NCBI GenBank assembly: GCA_002294005.1
Contig: DBEH01000055.1
Span: 31,463 to 55,885 of the forward strand
Direction of reading: 5' to 3'
Length of the DNA stretch: 24,423 nucleotides
Source: Firmicutes bacterium UBA911
Lineage (GTDB): Bacteria; Bacillota; Desulfotomaculia; Desulfotomaculales; Desulforudaceae
Both the position numbers and the translations under genes were made by a program. Within the stretch, counting starts at the first letter, position 1; every line of letters begins with the position of its first letter. Below the pieces are notes generated by a model that saw nothing but the letters and a program-made list of their open reading frames with translations, searched no databases and was not told the origin of the DNA. Shown here piece after piece: positions 22,365 through 24,423 of the stretch.

Positions 22365-22670
22365 TTCCAGCGGGGGGCCGGGTCACGGGTGTCGCCTTGC
22401 GTGGCCCGGCGCTCCACCCCCGCCAGACGGGCGCGGGGGTGGCCGGAATCAGGGAATCCCGGATTTTTGGCAACCAGGGCGAGCGCGCCGCGTTCCTCCT
22501 CCGGTTCGACTGCGGTTTGTGCGGCGGTGTGGGGTGAGGCGCCGTACCGGGATGACCCGCTGATTCGTATTCCCCGGCGGAACAGTCAAGCGCTGCGCTT
22601 TCAGGCCTGAAAGGTTTGGTTTTGATTCTACGGTATAAAATCTGGACCAGTCTGGAGGGGGTAGAGCAAT
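22365..22670 (+). other. hairpin-rich spacer between qmoB and hdrC
   Basis: This 306-nt gap has two strong hairpins: 22377-22410 (10-bp stem, one wobble) and 22414-22442 (perfect CCACCCCCGC / GCGGGGGTGG). An AATCAGGGA...TCCCGGATTTTT element follows at about 22448-22470 and may terminate qmoAB. A perfect 14-bp palindrome TTTCAGGCCTGAAA lies at 22599-22612, and TATAAAAT follows at 22634-22641. These could be the operator and -10 of a separate hdrCB promoter, although no good -35 is seen. No gene is visible. Confidence 0.55.
22599..22612. promoter_or_regulatory. 14-bp perfect palindrome before hdrC
   Basis: TTTCAGGCCTGAAA lies 22 nt upstream of the TATAAAAT stretch and 58 nt before hdrC, where a transcription-factor operator would be expected. 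No factor can be named. Confidence 0.35.
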
Positions 22671-23258
22671 ATGACCGCCGACAAGGGGACATCAAGGTAC
22701 GACCCCACCTTTGCGAGAGAGCTTTCCAAGATGGAAAACGGGGAGTACGTCAGCCAGTGCATGCAGTGCGGTTTGTGCGTGGTGACCTGCCCGGCCCGGC
22801 ACTTGATGGATATGCAGCCGCGGAAGTACTTCAAGGCGATCCAGGCCGGCGACAAGGACAAAGTCCTGAAGGCGAACACGCCGTGGCTGTGCACTTCGTG
22901 CAACCTGTGCACGGTAAGGTGTCCGCGCGGCATTCCGATCATCGACTTCATGCACGGGATGAAGAAGTACCTGGCCGACACCAAGGGCGCCAAGGTTACG
23001 CCGGGAGCGCTGTTTTCCAAGATCTTCTTCGACAACATGATCAGCCGCGGCCGCCTGTGGGAGGCCTTCCTGACCGGGATGTTCTACATGAAGGCCGGGC
23101 CCAAGGCCATGCGTGACGCGATGAAGATGACCGACGTGGCCATACCGATGGTGATGAAAAGGCGCCTGCCTCCCTTGCCCGGCAAGGCCGTCAAGGGCAA
23201 AAAGGATCTGAAGAAGATCTACAAGAAGGCCTCCGCACTGGCGAAGGAGGGGCACTAG
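22671..23258 (+). CDS. hdrC: heterodisulfide reductase subunit C-like ferredoxin protein
   Basis: A 195-residue soluble iron-sulfur protein of the HdrC family. Two [4Fe-4S] sets are visible: C30, C33, C36, C40 in QCMQCGLCVVTCP and C74, C77, C80, C84 in CTSCNLCTVRCP. A helical segment (about 95-145) and a Lys-rich tail follow. No membrane helices are present, so it is not the membrane subunit QmoC. In Gram-positive sulfate reducers HdrC and HdrB stand in for QmoC beside QmoAB. The start is ATG at 22671 behind GGAGGGGG. hdrB starts at the base after its stop codon. Confidence 0.94.
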   Translation: MTADKGTSRYDPTFARELSKMENGEYVSQCMQCGLCVVTCPARHLMDMQPRKYFKAIQAGDKDKVLKANTPWLCTSCNLCTVRCPRGIPIIDFMHGMKKYLADTKGAKVTPGALFSKIFFDNMISRGRLWEAFLTGMFYMKAGPKAMRDAMKMTDVAIPMVMKRRLPPLPGKAVKGKKDLKKIYKKASALAKEGH

Positions 23259-24146
23259 ATGGCGTACATTTACTATCCGGGCTGCGCGTCGGAGGCGACC
23301 GGTAAGTCCAACCACATTTCGTTCGAGGCGGTGGCGCACGCCCTGGGCCTGGAGTTGGCGGGCGAGATTCCGGACTGGAACTGCTGTGGCGCGACCCTGG
23401 TGGCCAACGCCATCGGCGACTTCGCCCAGATGGCGCTGGCGTGCCGCAACCTGGCCCTGGCCGAGAAGAAGGGGCACGACATCATCGTCGCCTGCAGTTC
23501 CTGCTACCTGAACCTGGCGTGGCCGAACGAGTTGATGCGGATCAATCCGGAATTCGGCAAGAAGCTCAACGAGGCCTTGGGGGCCGCGAACCTTTCCTAC
23601 AGCGGCAAGCTGAAAATCAAACACGTGGTGGACGTGTTGGCCAACGAGATCGGCGTGGAGAAAATCAAAGAGCGGACCATCAAGCCGCTGGATGGGCTGA
23701 AGGTGGCCTGCTACTCCGGCTGCCAGACGGTGCGCGCCATCCGGCGCCCGGACTTCGACGACGTGGAGTACCCGCAGGTGATGGGCCGGATTGTGGAGGC
23801 CGTGGGCGCGGAGGCGGTGGACTTCCCGCTGGCCGCCCGGTGCTGCGGCGGTTCGCAGCAGTTCGCCAACCCGGAGCTGATCTACGACCTGACCGGCAAG
23901 GTGCTGGATTCGGCGGCGGCCGCCGGGGCGGACGTCATCGTCACCACCTGCCCCATGTGCGCCATGAACACCGACGTGTTCCAGGAGAAGATCGGCAAGC
24001 TCAACAAAAAGAAATACAAAATGCCGGTCCTGTTCCTGACTCAGCTGATGGGCGTGGCTTTCGACCTGAAACCGAAAGACTTGGCCTTCGGCTACAACAT
24101 CGTCTCGCCGTACGGCAAGCTGAAAAAGTACGGGGTCAAAAAGTAA
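23259..24146 (+). CDS. hdrB: heterodisulfide reductase subunit B-like protein
   Basis: A 295-residue protein with two complete CCG domains, the HdrB hallmark. The first is C9-x32-C42-C43-x35-C79-x2-C82, and the second is C155-x39-C195-C196-x34-C231-x2-C234. In methanogen HdrB such domains hold two non-cubane [4Fe-4S] clusters that reduce the CoM-CoB disulfide. In a sulfate reducer the substrate may be another disulfide, such as DsrC, or a thiol/quinone link; this is inference. No membrane anchor is present. The ATG directly follows the hdrC stop, so the two are translated together. Terminator-like palindromes follow at 24180-24248. Confidence 0.95.
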   Translation: MAYIYYPGCASEATGKSNHISFEAVAHALGLELAGEIPDWNCCGATLVANAIGDFAQMALACRNLALAEKKGHDIIVACSSCYLNLAWPNELMRINPEFGKKLNEALGAANLSYSGKLKIKHVVDVLANEIGVEKIKERTIKPLDGLKVACYSGCQTVRAIRRPDFDDVEYPQVMGRIVEAVGAEAVDFPLAARCCGGSQQFANPELIYDLTGKVLDSAAAAGADVIVTTCPMCAMNTDVFQEKIGKLNKKKYKMPVLFLTQLMGVAFDLKPKDLAFGYNIVSPYGKLKKYGVKK

Positions 24147-24179
24147 CCCAAACAGGGGAACCAAAAAAGGGTCGGACCC

Positions 24180-24204
24180 AAAAAAGGGTCAGGCCCCTTT
24201 TTTT
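24180..24204 (+). terminator. terminator after hdrB, formed by a GGGTCAGGCCCC repeat
   Basis: AAAAAAGGG pairs with CCCTTTTTT around TCAGGC, and the T run extends to seven. It begins 34 nt after the hdrB stop codon. A partial duplicate of its left arm precedes it at about 24163-24171. Confidence 0.75.
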
Positions 24205-24214
24205 CTTTCCCCCG

Positions 24215-24248
24215 GTCCTAAAAAGGGGGTCAGGCCCCTCTTTAGGAC
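24215..24248. repeat. palindrome, GGGGTCAGGCCCC family
   Basis: Arms GTCCTAAAAAGGGG and CCCCTCTTTAGGAC flank GTCAGG, with one mismatch. It is related to the terminator just upstream and to 2484-2509. Confidence 0.75.
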
Positions 24249-24339
24249 GCGGACTCCGACGCCCTGCCCGGAAGGCGGCGAGACCCAAAAAGGGGCCCCT
24301 GGCCCCTAACAAAGCGGCTTCCCCACGAGGGGAGCCCTC

Positions 24340-24423
24340 CCGGGGACGGCGGGGGGGGGGGCCCCGGGGGGCCCAAAAAGGAGAAAAAAAAAAAAAAAAA
24401 ATATTTTTGGGGGGGGGGGACGG
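24340..24423. other. low-complexity right end, possibly an assembly edge
   Basis: The last 80 or so bases consist almost only of homopolymers: a G run, CCCC/GGGGGG blocks, 18 A (24384-24401), TTTTT and 11 G (24409-24419). Nothing else in the window looks like this. It is more typical of low-quality read ends at a contig edge than of biological sequence. Confidence 0.6.

Overview
The window is a GC-rich piece of chromosome from what looks like a spore-forming, Gram-positive sulfate-reducing bacterium (Desulfotomaculum / Desulforudis-type Peptococcaceae). The main reason is the gene set aprB-aprA-qmoA-qmoB-hdrC-hdrB. In Gram-positive sulfate reducers the membrane subunit QmoC is typically replaced by soluble HdrC/HdrB proteins, and that is the arrangement here. 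Frequent GTG/TTG starts, strong AGGAGG ribosome sites, a monoderm-style two-component system and a possible GerD-like spore protein agree with this. No sat (ATP sulfurylase), rRNA, tRNA, CRISPR array or transposase gene is visible.

Layout. 1-617 (-): a truncated membrane-anchored protein, possibly GerD-like. 891-2189 (+): a VanX-type D-Ala-D-Ala dipeptidase domain behind a long unrecognised N-terminal region. 2606-3157 (+): a DUF5698/DUF2179 membrane protein with a near-consensus promoter. 3233-5667 (-): a histidine kinase and an OmpR-type response regulator. 5960-6448 (-): a secreted Spy/CpxP-like protein. 6710-11432 (+): a molybdenum-cofactor block (moeA, a moeA-periplasmic-binding-domain fusion, moaC, a MOSC protein, mogA/moaB). 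11552-12301 (+): lgt. 12660-14815 (+): a divergent aprA-like/aprB-like pair. 15055-15474 (-): a YlbF-family protein. 16293-18672 (+): aprBA behind a roughly 450-nt leader. 18893-22364 (+): qmoAB. 22671-24146 (+): hdrCB.

How the genes work together. AprBA reduces APS (made by Sat, not seen here) to sulfite and AMP. QmoAB with HdrCB is expected to move electrons between the quinone or thiol pool and AprBA. A strong terminator separates aprBA from qmoAB, and a 306-nt hairpin-rich gap separates qmoB from hdrC, so the pathway is probably transcribed in modules. The molybdenum-cofactor block would serve molybdo- or tungsto-enzymes elsewhere, since AprBA itself uses FAD and Fe-S only.

The most unusual content is the aprA-like/aprB-like pair just upstream of the canonical operon. 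It has reversed gene order, keeps all eight Fe-S cysteines and the inter-cluster tryptophan, and keeps several catalytic residues. It changes the residues that clamp the AMP part of APS and lacks the AprB C-terminal tail, so it looks like a complete but re-purposed APS-reductase-type flavoprotein/ferredoxin module. Secondary points are two families of dispersed palindromes, two genes whose 3' ends are partly repeated 73 bp downstream, and a low-complexity right end that may be an assembly edge.
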